DNA of 64,000 bases from an uncultured Pelagibacteraceae bacterium (GCA_902594655.1 CACJMW010000002.1:38518-102517), one strand, 5' to 3'. Shown: positions 37,587 to 46,663, counted from the first letter of the stretch. Notes: generated by a model not told the origin, from the letters alone. A program made the numbers and translations.

Positions 37587-38738
37587 ATGAAATACTTAAT
37601 AAAATTTTATACAATACTAATATTTTCTATTTTTTTTAATTTGAACACATTTGCTGCTGATAAAATTAAAATCGGTTTAATAATTCCTTTATCCGGTGAA
37701 AGTAAAGAGCTTGGGGAGAGTGTCTTAAAATCAGTAAGACTTGCTATAAATGATATAAACGACAAAAAAATTATTATTGTACCAAAAGATAATAAAAATG
37801 ATCCAGAAAAAACTTTGGAAATTTCTAAAGAGCTATATGAACAAGGAATAAAAATAGTAATCGGACCAATATTTAAAAAAAATACAATAAAACTCAATCA
37901 ATTAAATAATGATATGATATTTTTATCTTTTACAAATAAAGTCTATGATTCAAAAGAAAATATAATAAGTGCGGGTGTTAACTCGATTTCGCAATTTAAA
38001 GCTATAAAAAAATTTCAAAACTTAAATGGAATTGAGAGGAGTTATTTATTCGCGCCCAATACAAATATTTTAGAAGAAATAGAAATTGGCATAAAAAAAT
38101 CAAAAATAAAACTAAAAGACAAATTTTTTTACGATCCAGATCCAACACTAATTACAAAACAAATTGAGGATGTGACAAGATATAGAATAAGAAAACAAAA
38201 TTTGGCAGATGAAATCAAAAGAGTGGAAAATTCAAATGAAGAAAACAAAGAAAAAAAAATATCTCAACTTGAAAAGCTTGATACTATAGGAGGAATTAAT
38301 TTTGATTCAGTTATCATAGCTGATTTTGAAGAGTCATTAAAAAGTGTCGCTACTTCTTTAATTTATACTGACATACCTCCTACAAGGGTTACCTACATAA
38401 CTCTAAACCAATGGTTTGATAAAAGTTTAATAAATGAAAACATGATTCAGCCTATATATTTTCCATCAGTTAACTATGAAAACTATTTAAATTATTTGGA
38501 TAAATATAATAAAAATTATGCAGGTAATTCGAATCAAATTGCTTTTTTAAGTTATGATTTAACTGGATTAGTTTATTATTTACTTTTCAAAAATAATTTT
38601 ACTATAAACAACGATATTTTTTATAAGAAAAATTCATTTAAAGGAAAAATAGGCATTTTTGAAATTAATAAGAATATAATCACTCATCAATTGAATTTTT
38701 ATACTATCGAAAATAAAAAAATTAAAAAAATTTTTTAA
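37587..38738 (+). CDS. LpoA-like periplasmic binding-protein (putative penicillin-binding protein activator)
   Basis: The product has a signal peptide (LIKFYTILIFSIFFNLN, cleavage near TFA-A) and a type 1 periplasmic-binding fold: DKIKIGLIIPLSGESKELGESVLKSVRLAIND, then IVIGPIFKKNTIKLNQ and TIGGINFDSVIIADFEE. By synteny with rsmI it corresponds to the C-terminal domain of LpoA, which activates PBP1A. No lipobox cysteine is present, so it seems soluble. A free-standing amino-acid-binding protein is the alternative. A TATAAT box lies 12 bases before the ATG. Its 3' end overlaps rdgB by 17 bases. Confidence 0.78.
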   Translation: MKYLIKFYTILIFSIFFNLNTFAADKIKIGLIIPLSGESKELGESVLKSVRLAINDINDKKIIIVPKDNKNDPEKTLEISKELYEQGIKIVIGPIFKKNTIKLNQLNNDMIFLSFTNKVYDSKENIISAGVNSISQFKAIKKFQNLNGIERSYLFAPNTNILEEIEIGIKKSKIKLKDKFFYDPDPTLITKQIEDVTRYRIRKQNLADEIKRVENSNEENKEKKISQLEKLDTIGGINFDSVIIADFEESLKSVATSLIYTDIPPTRVTYITLNQWFDKSLINENMIQPIYFPSVNYENYLNYLDKYNKNYAGNSNQIAFLSYDLTGLVYYLLFKNNFTINNDIFYKKNSFKGKIGIFEINKNIITHQLNFYTIENKKIKKIF

Positions 38739-39321
38739 TTTTTTTAAATGCTTTGTATCTATGATCTATTTTTGTTTTCTTAGAAAATGACATTTGCCCG
38801 AAAGTAATTTTGTAACCGTTAGGAATAAATATAGGATCATAACCAAATCCGTTTTTACCTTTTGGTTTTCTTGACAATTGGCCTTCTACAATTCCTTGAG
38901 ACTGATAATATTTTTTATCTGGCCAATACATTGTTAGAGCGCAAACAAATCTACATTTAATTTTTTTATTAAATTTAATATTCTTTTTTTTTAATTCTTT
39001 ATAAACTTTTTCAATAGCTATTTTAAAATCAGACTTATTTCCCGCCCATCTAGCTGAATAAATTCCTGGCCTTTTACCTATTATGTCTATCTCTAAACCC
39101 GAGTCATCTGCTAAACAAATTTCGTTTGATTTTTTAGCAAAGTAACGAGCTTTGATGAGTGAATTTTCTAAGAATGATCTTCCATTTTCTTTTGGACTCC
39201 TAATTTTAAGTCCTTTTGGCGTATCTAATGTTATCTTGCTAGGTAATAATCTCCTAATTTCCCTTACTTTTCCATGATTATTAGTGCCAATAAATAATTT
39301 ATTAATTTTTTTTTTATACAT
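38722..39321 (-). CDS. rdgB: Non-canonical purine NTP pyrophosphatase (RdgB/HAM1)
   Basis: RdgB hydrolyses dITP, XTP and related damaged nucleotides. The 199-residue protein has LFIGTNNHGKVREIRRLLP at the N-terminus, ICLADDSGLEIDIIGKRPGIYSARWAG near 68, and GKNGFGYDPIFIP ... QMSFSKKTKIDHRYKAF near 155, all signature blocks of the HAM1 family. Together with dut and mutM it belongs to the nucleotide sanitation set in this window. It is divergent from grpE across 35 bases. Confidence 0.96.
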   Translation of the reverse strand: MYKKKINKLFIGTNNHGKVREIRRLLPSKITLDTPKGLKIRSPKENGRSFLENSLIKARYFAKKSNEICLADDSGLEIDIIGKRPGIYSARWAGNKSDFKIAIEKVYKELKKKNIKFNKKIKCRFVCALTMYWPDKKYYQSQGIVEGQLSRKPKGKNGFGYDPIFIPNGYKITFGQMSFSKKTKIDHRYKAFKKIKKFF

Positions 39322-39350
39322 CTAGAAATTATGAATTTCCTTACCATATA
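39322..39350 (+). promoter_or_regulatory. Possible heat-shock (RpoH-type) promoter of grpE
   Basis: CTAG (39322-39325) and CCATATA (39344-39350), 18 bases apart, resemble the alphaproteobacterial RpoH pattern CTTG-N17-CCATAT with one -35 mismatch. Six bases separate the -10 box from the grpE ATG, and there is no Shine-Dalgarno site. No CIRCE inverted repeat is present. Confidence 0.35.
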
Positions 39351-39356
39351 CCGATC

Positions 39357-39977
39357 ATGGAAAAAGAAAAGACTGAAGAGCAAAATATTAACACCACTGA
39401 AGACAGCTCCAATAAAGATGGGGACATACAAGAAACTTTAAATAAAGAACAAGAGGACGTGGTTAATAAGAGTCCTGAAGAAAAGATTTTAGAATTGGAA
39501 GAAAAAATTGTTAGACAATATGCTGAGATGGAAAACCAGAGAAGACGTTATGAAAAAGAAAAAGATGACGCCTTTGAATATGGTGGCTTCTCCTTTGCTA
39601 AAGAAACATTAAATTTAATTGATAATTTAGACAGATCGAAGGAAACTTTAGAAAATGATGAAAGTATTAAAAATACTGAGGCATTAAAAAAAATAATTAA
39701 TCACTTAGATATTATTTATAATGATATGATTTCAATCCTGAAAAAAAATAATATTCACCAGATTGAGTCGATTGGTAAAAAACTTGATCCAAACCTACAT
39801 CAGGCAATGATGGAAATTGAAGATGACACAAAAGAGAATGGAATAATTTTAAAAGAAATTCAAAAAGGATTTATGATGAAAGATAGGCTTTTAAGGCCCT
39901 CATTGGTTGGGGTATCAAAAAAAATTGAGAAAAAGGATCAAAATCCGAGTGAAAACAAGGAAAAAAAAAGTGGATAA
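39357..39977 (+). CDS. grpE: Nucleotide exchange factor GrpE
   Basis: GrpE releases ADP from DnaK. The 206-residue protein has a charged, disordered N-terminus, a long coiled coil (EKILELEEKIVRQYAEMENQRRRYEKEKDDA, about residues 40-72) and the C-terminal beta domain with SIGKKLDPNLHQAMMEIED ... GIILKEIQKGFMMKDRLLRPSLVGVS. It heads grpE-dnaK-dnaJ. The usual alphaproteobacterial hrcA repressor is not beside it, so control is probably by sigma-32 rather than HrcA. Confidence 0.96.
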   Translation: MEKEKTEEQNINTTEDSSNKDGDIQETLNKEQEDVVNKSPEEKILELEEKIVRQYAEMENQRRRYEKEKDDAFEYGGFSFAKETLNLIDNLDRSKETLENDESIKNTEALKKIINHLDIIYNDMISILKKNNIHQIESIGKKLDPNLHQAMMEIEDDTKENGIILKEIQKGFMMKDRLLRPSLVGVSKKIEKKDQNPSENKEKKSG

Positions 39978-39981
39978 ATCC

Positions 39982-40008
39982 CTTGTAGATGGAAAAATTG
40001 AACATATA
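39982..40008 (+). promoter_or_regulatory. Possible RpoH-type promoter of dnaK
   Basis: CTTG (39982-39985), a 17-base spacer and CATATA (40003-40008) fit the alphaproteobacterial heat-shock pattern CTTG-N17-CCATAT well. They lie in the 49-base gap between grpE and dnaK, ahead of a GGAG ribosome site. This would allow dnaK to be expressed above grpE. Confidence 0.45.
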
Positions 40009-40026
40009 TGAAATGGAGAAAAAAAT

Positions 40027-41946
40027 ATGAGTAAAGTTATTGGAATAGACCTTGGTACAACAAACTCTTGTGTAGCTATTATGGATGGTGCACAGGCTAA
40101 AGTATTAGAGAATGCTGAAGGAGCAAGAACTACACCATCAGTTGTAGCTTTTACAGATGAAGATGAAAAATTAGTTGGTCAACCAGCAAAAAGACAGGCT
40201 GTAACTAATCCAGAAAATACAATTTTTGCAGTTAAAAGATTAATAGGTAGAAACTTCGAGGACCCTACAGTAAAAAAAGATATTGAGACTGCTCCATATA
40301 AAATAATTAAAGCAGATAATAATGATGCTTGGATTGAGGCTAAAGGAAATAAATATTCGCCATCTCAGATATCAGCTTTTGTTCTTCAAAAAATGAAAGA
40401 AACAGCTGAAAAATATTTAGGTCAGGCAGTTAACAAGGCAGTAATTACAGTGCCCGCATACTTCAATGACGCGCAAAGACAAGCAACAAAAGATGCAGGC
40501 AAAATTGCTGGTCTGGAAGTTTTAAGAATTATTAACGAACCAACAGCAGCTTCGCTAGCTTATGGTTTAGATAAAAAAACAAACAAAAAAATAGCTGTGT
40601 ATGATTTAGGTGGCGGTACATTCGACGTATCTATTTTAGAGTTAGGTGATGGTGTTTTTGAGGTTAAATCTACAAATGGAGATACATTTTTAGGTGGAGA
40701 AGATTTTGACAACGCAATTGTAAATTATTTGTTAAGCGAATTTAAAAAAGAAAGCGGTATTGATTTAAAATCCGATAAACTTGCATTACAAAGACTTAAG
40801 GAAGCTGCAGAGAAAGCGAAGATAGAATTATCATCTGCAACTCAAACTGAAATAAATCTTCCATTTATTACAGCTGATAAAACGGGGCCAAAACATATAA
40901 ATTTAAAAATGACTCGAGCTAAACTTGAGGCATTAGTTGAGGATTTGATTTCAAGAACATTACCTCCATGTAAAACAGCTTTAAAAGACGCTGGACTATC
41001 AGCAAGTGAAATTGATGAGATTGTTCTTGTTGGTGGTATGACTAGAATGCCAAAAGTAATCGAGGAAGTAAAAAGTTTTTTTGGAAAAGATCCGAACAAA
41101 TCTGTAAACCCTGATGAAGTTGTTGCTATGGGTGCTGCCATACAAGCAGGTGTTTTGCAGGGTGATGTAAAAGATGTACTTTTACTAGATGTAACTCCTC
41201 TATCTTTAGGTATTGAAACATTAGGTGGCATTTCTACAAAACTCATTGATAAAAACACGACAATACCAACAAAAAAAAGCCAAGTATTTTCAACTGCAGA
41301 AGATAATCAGCCAGCTGTATCAATTAGAGTTTTACAAGGTGAAAGAGAAATGGCTACAGACAATAAATTGTTAGGAAATTTTGAACTAGTTGGAATTGCT
41401 CCAGCGCCTAGAGGAGTTCCACAAATAGAAGTCACGTTTGATATAGATGCGAATGGAATTGTTAATGTTTCAGCTAAAGACAAAGGAACTGGAAAAGAAC
41501 AAAAAATCCAAATTCAAGCTTCAGGTGGACTAAGCGATGAAGAAATTAATAAAATGGTTAAAGAAGCTGAGGCTAATAAAGATGCAGATAAGAAAAAAAG
41601 AGAAGCAGTTGATGCAAGAAATCAAGCTGATACTCTTGTTCATTCTACTGAAAAAAATCTTAAAGAACATGGATCTAAAGTTTCAGATGCTGATAAGAAA
41701 GTAATTGAAGATGCATCAGCTAACTTAAGAAATGCTTTAAAAGGAACTGACATAGAAGAAATTAAAAAGAAAACTCAAGATCTTGTTCAAGCATCAATGA
41801 AACTGGGTGAGGCAATATATAAATCACAACAAGGTGCTAAACCTGAAGATAAGAAAGATACAAATAAAGAGGATAAAAAAGACGATAATGTTGTTGATGC
41901 TGATTTTGAGGAAGTAAAAGACGAGAATAAAGAAAAAAGCGCTTAA
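40027..41946 (+). CDS. dnaK: Chaperone DnaK (Hsp70)
   Basis: DnaK is the ATP-dependent Hsp70 that binds exposed hydrophobic segments, with DnaJ and GrpE as co-chaperones. The 639-residue protein has the ATPase N-terminus [46 protein letters not shown] near 195 and [12 protein letters not shown] near 335, the linker [19 protein letters not shown] near 385, and a disordered acidic tail ending near [15 protein letters not shown] ribosome site precedes the ATG. Confidence 0.99.
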   Translation: MSKVIGIDLGTTNSCVAIMDGAQAKVLENAEGARTTPSVVAFTDEDEKLVGQPAKRQAVTNPENTIFAVKRLIGRNFEDPTVKKDIETAPYKIIKADNNDAWIEAKGNKYSPSQISAFVLQKMKETAEKYLGQAVNKAVITVPAYFNDAQRQATKDAGKIAGLEVLRIINEPTAASLAYGLDKKTNKKIAVYDLGGGTFDVSILELGDGVFEVKSTNGDTFLGGEDFDNAIVNYLLSEFKKESGIDLKSDKLALQRLKEAAEKAKIELSSATQTEINLPFITADKTGPKHINLKMTRAKLEALVEDLISRTLPPCKTALKDAGLSASEIDEIVLVGGMTRMPKVIEEVKSFFGKDPNKSVNPDEVVAMGAAIQAGVLQGDVKDVLLLDVTPLSLGIETLGGISTKLIDKNTTIPTKKSQVFSTAEDNQPAVSIRVLQGEREMATDNKLLGNFELVGIAPAPRGVPQIEVTFDIDANGIVNVSAKDKGTGKEQKIQIQASGGLSDEEINKMVKEAEANKDADKKKREAVDARNQADTLVHSTEKNLKEHGSKVSDADKKVIEDASANLRNALKGTDIEEIKKKTQDLVQASMKLGEAIYKSQQGAKPEDKKDTNKEDKKDDNVVDADFEEVKDENKEKSA

Positions 41947-41972
41947 AACAACTATTTGTCTATAATTAACTT

Positions 41973-43100
41973 ATGGCAAAAAGAGATTACTACGAAGTTT
42001 TAGGTGTTAATAAATCAGCTTCAGCAGATCAAATTAAATCGGCCTACAGAAAATTAGCAGTAAAATATCATCCAGATAAAAATCCAGATGATAAGGCAGC
42101 AGAGGATAAGTTTAAAGAGGCTTCTGAAGCCTATCATGTTTTATCAAATTCAGAGAGAAAACAAAGTTATGATAATTTTGGTCATGCCGCCTTTGAAAAT
42201 GGAGGCAGAGGTCAAGGAGGTTTTTCTAATTTTGATTTCTCAGAACACTTTTCAGATATTTTTGAGGATTTTTTTGGAGAAGGTTTTGGTGGAGGACGTA
42301 GAAGAGGAAGAAGAGCGAACTATAGAGGTTCTGATTTAAGATATGATTTATCAATTACTTTAGAAGAAGCCTATAAAGGCAAAAAACAAGACATTAAATT
42401 TTCTACATCTGAAAAATGTAATACCTGTAGTGGCAGCGGATCTAAACCGGGCCATGACGCAGGATCATGCTCAATGTGTGGAGGACGGGGCCAAGTAAGG
42501 TCAAGCCAGGGGTTTTTTACAGTTCAACAAACCTGTCCTCAATGCGGAGGAGCTGGTGAGGAAATAACTAATCCATGCACAAGTTGTGGAGGACAAGGAA
42601 AAAAACAAGCAACTAAAAGATTATCTGTTACAATTCCAAAAGGTGTTGATGATGGGACACGAATCAGGCTTTCTGGAAAAGGAGAAGCTGGCTCAAGAGG
42701 AGCGGGTAGTGGAGATTTATATTTATTTATAAATGTTCATTCTCATGAATTGTTTAAAAGATCAGATGAAAACTTATTCTTTGAATTCCCTATATCAATA
42801 GCTGATGCGGCACTTGGAACCTCGATTGAAATTCCAACAATCGATGGGAGTAAAGCAAAAATTAAAATACCAGCAGGTACTCAAACAGGAAAACAATTTA
42901 GATTAAGAGAAAAAGGAATGCCACATATGAGAGGTGGTGGATATGGGGATCTTTATGTTCAGGTAAATACAGAAGTTCCGGTTAGTTTAAATAGTGAACA
43001 AAAAGAATTACTTGAAAAGTTCAGAGAAATCGAAAACGATAAATCTAATCCAAGTATTAAAAAATTCTTTCAAAAAGCTAAAAGTTTCTGGAAAAACTAG
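41973..43100 (+). CDS. dnaJ: Chaperone DnaJ (Hsp40)
   Basis: DnaJ delivers substrates to DnaK and stimulates its ATPase. In 375 residues the order is J domain with HPD ([10 protein letters not shown] near 32), Gly/Phe-rich region ([21 protein letters not shown]), four CxxCxGxG zinc repeats between about 148 and 210 ([32 protein letters not shown]) and the two C-terminal beta domains. It is a canonical type I Hsp40. A perfect TATAAT (41961-41966) lies exactly six bases before the ATG and no ribosome site is visible. Confidence 0.98.
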   Translation: MAKRDYYEVLGVNKSASADQIKSAYRKLAVKYHPDKNPDDKAAEDKFKEASEAYHVLSNSERKQSYDNFGHAAFENGGRGQGGFSNFDFSEHFSDIFEDFFGEGFGGGRRRGRRANYRGSDLRYDLSITLEEAYKGKKQDIKFSTSEKCNTCSGSGSKPGHDAGSCSMCGGRGQVRSSQGFFTVQQTCPQCGGAGEEITNPCTSCGGQGKKQATKRLSVTIPKGVDDGTRIRLSGKGEAGSRGAGSGDLYLFINVHSHELFKRSDENLFFEFPISIADAALGTSIEIPTIDGSKAKIKIPAGTQTGKQFRLREKGMPHMRGGGYGDLYVQVNTEVPVSLNSEQKELLEKFREIENDKSNPSIKKFFQKAKSFWKN

Positions 43101-43118
43101 ACTAATTTATATAGTCTA
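43098..43118 (+). terminator. Weak hairpin after dnaJ
   Basis: TAGACTA (43098-43104, including the dnaJ stop codon) and TAGTCTA (43112-43118) form a perfect 7-bp inverted repeat around a 7-base loop. The stem is AT-rich and the following sequence has only short T-runs, so it is at best a weak terminator or a processing site between dnaJ and dapB. Confidence 0.3.
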
Positions 43119-43137
43119 TTCATATTAATTCTATTGC

Positions 43138-43914
43138 ATGAAAAAAATAAAATTAGCAATCACTGGATGTATGGGAAGAATGGGTAAGCAGATAATTAAA
43201 TCTTCTAAATCCAACAAGGATTTTGTAGTTACTGTTCTTACTGAAAATAGATTAATTAAAAGAAAAATTGATGGAATAAATATTAGCTTAAATGATGAAA
43301 AAGCTTTTAAAAAAGCTGATGTTATAATTGATTTTACAATTCCTAAATGCACATTCGAAGTTTTAAAAATAGCAGCTAAATTGAGGAAAAGAGTGGTTAT
43401 AGGAACAACTGGTTTTACTAAAAAGGAAGAAAATTTGATTAAAAAATACTCAAGAAAAATACCTATTTTAAAAGCAGGAAACATGAGCATGGGTATTAAT
43501 CTATTAATGTATTTAACAGAGATTGCGTCTGCTTCACTTGGGAATAATTACCTAAGTAAAGTTTTTGAGGTCCATCATAGACATAAAAAAGATCATCCAT
43601 CAGGTACCGCCCTAATGTTAGGAAGAGGTATTGCAGTTGGTAAAAATAAAGATTTTTACAAATTAATAGGAAAAAAATTTTTAAATAAAAAATCTTTTCC
43701 TTATGGAAAAAAAATTAATTTTAATTCAATAAGAAAAGGAGAGATAATTGGAGAGCATGAAGTAAGGTTCTCTAGTGGAAAAGAGATTATTACTCTTAAT
43801 CATGAGGCATTTGACAGAGCTCTTTACTCTGAAGGCGCATTAACAGCTGCTAAATGGTTAAATAATAAGAAACCTGGTCTTTATTCAATGAGAAATCTAT
43901 TAAATTTTAAGTAA
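43138..43914 (+). CDS. dapB: 4-hydroxy-tetrahydrodipicolinate reductase
   Basis: DapB reduces dihydrodipicolinate in lysine and diaminopimelate synthesis. The 258-residue enzyme has the N-terminal nucleotide-binding LAITGCMGRMGKQII, VIIDFTIPKCTFEVL, VIGTTGFTKKEE near 90, and the catalytic FEVHHRHKKDHPSGTALMLG near 145. FSSGKEIITLNHEAFDRALYSEGALTAAKWL closes the fold. The stop overlaps the nth start by one base (TAATG). Confidence 0.97.
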   Translation: MKKIKLAITGCMGRMGKQIIKSSKSNKDFVVTVLTENRLIKRKIDGINISLNDEKAFKKADVIIDFTIPKCTFEVLKIAAKLRKRVVIGTTGFTKKEENLIKKYSRKIPILKAGNMSMGINLLMYLTEIASASLGNNYLSKVFEVHHRHKKDHPSGTALMLGRGIAVGKNKDFYKLIGKKFLNKKSFPYGKKINFNSIRKGEIIGEHEVRFSSGKEIITLNHEAFDRALYSEGALTAAKWLNNKKPGLYSMRNLLNFK

Positions 43915-44567
43915 TGAATGAATTTCAAAGAGCAAAAATTGTTCTTAAAATTTTAAATAAAACTTATCCAAAAACCCCTATCCCTTTAAAACATAGAAAT
44001 ATATTTACTTTATTAATTTCTGTTCTTTTATCCGCCCAATGTACTGACCTGAATGTTAATAACGTAACAAAAAGTATTTATCCAAAATACAATAAACCTG
44101 AGCATTTTGTTAAGCTTGGTAGAAAAAAGATTGAAAAATTAATTCGAAGCATAGGAATATTTAGAATTAAAGCCAAAAGTGTTTTTAATTTATCAAAGAC
44201 TTTAGTGGAAAAATATAAAGGCAAAGTTCCGAAAACTTTTGAACAGTTGGAAGAATTGCCAGGTGTGGGGCATAAAACTGCGAGTGTAGTTATGTCTCAG
44301 GGATTTGGTTATCCAGCATTTCCAGTGGATACACATATCCATAGACTTGCTCAAAGATGGGGGCTTACTAATGGAAAAGATGTAGTTCAAACAGAAAAAG
44401 ATTTAAAACGTTTATTTCCAAAAAGAAATTGGAATAAACTTCACTTGCAAATTATTTATTATGGCAGAGAATTTTGTAAGGCAAGAGAATGTTATGGAAT
44501 ATCTTGTAAAATTTGTACTAGTTGTTATCCTAATAGAAAAAAACCAATAAAAACTAAGAAAGCTTAA
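43914..44567 (+). CDS. nth: Endonuclease III
   Basis: Nth is the base-excision glycosylase/AP-lyase for oxidised pyrimidines. The 217-residue product has LISVLLSAQCTDLNVNNVTK near 36, the helix-hairpin-helix LPGVGHKTASVVMSQGFG with the catalytic Lys, and the catalytic Asp in FPVDTHIHRLAQRWGL near 140. The C-terminus is Cys-rich (CKARECYGISCKICTSC), but spacing differs from the usual C-x6-C-x2-C-x5-C Fe-S loop, so cluster binding is uncertain. It is coupled to dapB and followed by a PfkB kinase after one base. Confidence 0.94.
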   Translation: MNEFQRAKIVLKILNKTYPKTPIPLKHRNIFTLLISVLLSAQCTDLNVNNVTKSIYPKYNKPEHFVKLGRKKIEKLIRSIGIFRIKAKSVFNLSKTLVEKYKGKVPKTFEQLEELPGVGHKTASVVMSQGFGYPAFPVDTHIHRLAQRWGLTNGKDVVQTEKDLKRLFPKRNWNKLHLQIIYYGREFCKARECYGISCKICTSCYPNRKKPIKTKKA

Positions 44568-44568
44568 T

Positions 44569-45498
44569 ATGAAAATTTTAGGAATAGGTAACGCGATAGT
44601 TGACGTTATTTGTAAAGTAGATGATAGTTTCATCACTAAAAATGGATTAACAAAAAGTACAATGAAATTAATTTTTGATGAAAATGAATTTAAAAAATTT
44701 TTAATTAATTTAAAAATTGAAAAAACTGTTTCTGGGGGTTCAGTTGCAAACTCTATAGTTGGCATGTCTCAGCTTGGTAGCAAAGTTGGTTTTATAGGTA
44801 AAGTTTCCGATGATGAGTTTGGAAGCAAATATGAAGAAGGTCTAAAAAAAGAAAATGTTGAATATTTTTATTCAAAAAAGAAAGAGAAGTTACCGACTGG
44901 AACATGTTTGATATTAGTTACTCCAGACTCTGAAAGGACTATGTGTACTTTTTTGGGGACTGCAGGAAAAATTAACGAAAATGACGTCAGATCTGATGCT
45001 ATTAAACAAAGTGATATAATATTCTTAGAGGGTTATCTTTGGGATGAAGGAGAACCTAAAAAAGCATTTGATAAAGCTATAAGCAACGCAAATAAAGTTG
45101 CTATGTCGCTTTCTGATCAATTTTGTGTGGACAGACACAAACCTCACTTTCTAGAATTAGTTAAAAATAAGTTGGATATAACATTTGCCAATGAGCAAGA
45201 AATTACATCATTAATTGAGGCTAAAAATTTTAATGAGGTTATCGACTTTTCAAAACAACTTGGCAAATTATTAGTTATTACAAGAGGAGAAAAAGGGGCT
45301 ATCGCAATAAATGGGGAAGAGGTTGTTGAATGTGATATTAAAAGAAACCTTAAAATTGTAGACCTTACAGGTGCTGGAGATCTTTTCGCTGCTGGATTTT
45401 TACACAGTTATGTAAATAATATGTCTATAAAAGAAAGTCTTGAAAAAGGTACTGAGATGTCGTCAAAAGTTATTCAACAAATTGGAGCGAGACTTTAG
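44569..45498 (+). CDS. PfkB-family sugar/nucleoside kinase (adenosine kinase-like)
   Basis: The 309-residue protein has the PfkB fold: N-terminal ILGIGNAIVDVICKVDDSFI, TVSGGSVANSIVGMSQLGSKVGFIGKVSDDEFG near 52-85, and the anion-hole/catalytic LKIVDLTGAGDLFAAGFLHSY near 265 with the GAGD motif. GTCLILVTPDSERTMCTFLGTAG is typical of the alphaproteobacterial group annotated as adenosine kinase. The substrate cannot be proven from motifs; ribokinase-like sugar kinases are the alternative. Its last 36 bases overlap, antisense, the ArfA-like gene. Confidence 0.88.
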   Translation: MKILGIGNAIVDVICKVDDSFITKNGLTKSTMKLIFDENEFKKFLINLKIEKTVSGGSVANSIVGMSQLGSKVGFIGKVSDDEFGSKYEEGLKKENVEYFYSKKKEKLPTGTCLILVTPDSERTMCTFLGTAGKINENDVRSDAIKQSDIIFLEGYLWDEGEPKKAFDKAISNANKVAMSLSDQFCVDRHKPHFLELVKNKLDITFANEQEITSLIEAKNFNEVIDFSKQLGKLLVITRGEKGAIAINGEEVVECDIKRNLKIVDLTGAGDLFAAGFLHSYVNNMSIKESLEKGTEMSSKVIQQIGARL

Positions 45499-45600
45499 TT
45501 TTTTTCTTTTAAAGCTTCCTTTTCCTTTTTTAGGTTTAACTTTTTTTTGACTAAATTTTTTTGACAACAAATCTTTAGCAATGAAATTTCTTTTTTTCAT
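45463..45600 (-). CDS. arfA: ArfA-like alternative ribosome-rescue factor
   Basis: This 45-residue ORF is missing from the ORF track. It contains FIAKDLLSKKFSQKKVKPKK followed by KGKGSFKRKK. This matches the core of E. coli ArfA as I recall it (hydrophobic ALL/DLL, F-x-Q-x-V, then KKGKGSYxRK). ArfA recruits RF2 to ribosomes stalled on non-stop mRNA. The ATG overlaps the stop of the OmpR-type gene as ATGA, so it should be translationally coupled. The extra C-terminal residues (KSRSNLLNNF) run antisense into the PfkB gene. The length and motif position fit; function is inferred. Confidence 0.72.
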   Translation of the reverse strand: MKKRNFIAKDLLSKKFSQKKVKPKKGKGSFKRKKLKSRSNLLNNF

Positions 45601-46163
45601 TCTGAAAGTTTATACCCATTTTTCGTATTTATAATTAATTTATCGTCATCGAATTTATCTAATATTTTTTTTCTAAGACGATAGATATGGGTCTCTACAG
45701 TATGAGTTTCTAAATTTGCAGAGTGTTTCCAAACATTTTTTTGTAAATCCAATCTATTATTTTCATCTTTTGAATTATTAAGATAAACTAATAAATCAAT
45801 TTCTCTTTCTGTAAGTTTTAACGATAAATTTCCCTTTGAAATAATTCTAGAATTTGTATCAATTTTATAATTTGCTAAACTTATACTGGACTTAATTTCA
45901 TAATTACTTTTAGATAAATTAACATTAATTAACTGGAGTAAATTTTTGATATTTAATGCCCGTGAAAAGTAGATACAATTTTTGAATTGTTTATTCTTTT
46001 CAGAAGATATAATTAAAATTTGAGGATTTTTAGAAACCAAAGTATTAAATTCATCATTAAATTCGTTAAAATAAAAATAATTAAAACTTAATTCTGATTT
46101 AATCTCATTAAAAATTTCATATAATGCAGGTAGCTTAAATATAACTAAATCAAATTTGTTCAT
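45597..46163 (-). CDS. OmpR-type winged-helix regulator with degenerate receiver
   Basis: The C-terminal 95 residues are an OmpR/PhoB DNA-binding domain (LSLKLTEREIDLLVYLNNSKD, LQKNVWKHSANLETHTVETHIYRLRKKI, LIINTKNGYKL). The N-terminal about 85 residues have the size of a receiver, but where the phospho-acceptor Asp is expected, QILIISSEK carries Ser. It is therefore probably phosphorylation-independent. No histidine kinase is nearby. It starts five bases from the divergent YkuD gene and ends coupled to the ArfA-like gene. Its targets are unknown. Confidence 0.8.
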   Translation of the reverse strand: MNKFDLVIFKLPALYEIFNEIKSELSFNYFYFNEFNDEFNTLVSKNPQILIISSEKNKQFKNCIYFSRALNIKNLLQLINVNLSKSNYEIKSSISLANYKIDTNSRIISKGNLSLKLTEREIDLLVYLNNSKDENNRLDLQKNVWKHSANLETHTVETHIYRLRKKILDKFDDDKLIINTKNGYKLSE

Positions 46164-46168
46164 ATGTT

Positions 46169-46663
46169 ATGATAATGAAGTTAAAACAAAACACAATTTA
46201 CATTGATGAGTTTAAACTAAAATGCGCTATAGGAAAAGGAGGAATAAAAAAAAAAATTAAAGAAGGAGATAAAATAACGCCTAAGGGCTTATTTAGTATT
46301 GGAGATTTATTTTATAGAGCAGATAGAATTGATAATTTTACAACAAAATTAACAAAAAAAAAAATTAAAAAAAATATGGGTTGGTGTGATGATCCTAACT
46401 CAAAAAATTATAACCGTTTGATTAAATTAAAGAAATATGATGAACACTCTTTTGAAAAATTATTTAAAAAAAGTGGAATATATGATTTTATTGTTCCAAT
46501 AAAATACAATTATTACAAACAAAAAAAAAATAAAGGGAGTGCAATATTCATTCATTTAACAAAAGATTATAAACCTACTTTAGGATGTGTAGCTTTAAAA
46601 AAAAAAGATTTTCTTATAATGCTTAATTTAATTGATAGAAAAACAAAAATTAAAATTTACTGA
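46169..46663 (+). CDS. L,D-transpeptidase (YkuD) family protein
   Basis: The YkuD catalytic signature is at the C-terminal side: AIFIHLTKDYKPTLGCVALKKKD, with His near 131 and the nucleophilic Cys near 144, matching HxxxxxxxTxGC. GKGGIKKKIKEGDKITPKGLFSIGD is the conserved first block. Such proteins cross-link peptidoglycan or attach ligands to it. No signal peptide is visible, which is odd for a periplasmic enzyme, but this DUF-like clade often lacks one. MIMK offers a second ATG at 46175. Its end overlaps yggS by seven bases. Confidence 0.85.
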   Translation: MIMKLKQNTIYIDEFKLKCAIGKGGIKKKIKEGDKITPKGLFSIGDLFYRADRIDNFTTKLTKKKIKKNMGWCDDPNSKNYNRLIKLKKYDEHSFEKLFKKSGIYDFIVPIKYNYYKQKKNKGSAIFIHLTKDYKPTLGCVALKKKDFLIMLNLIDRKTKIKIY

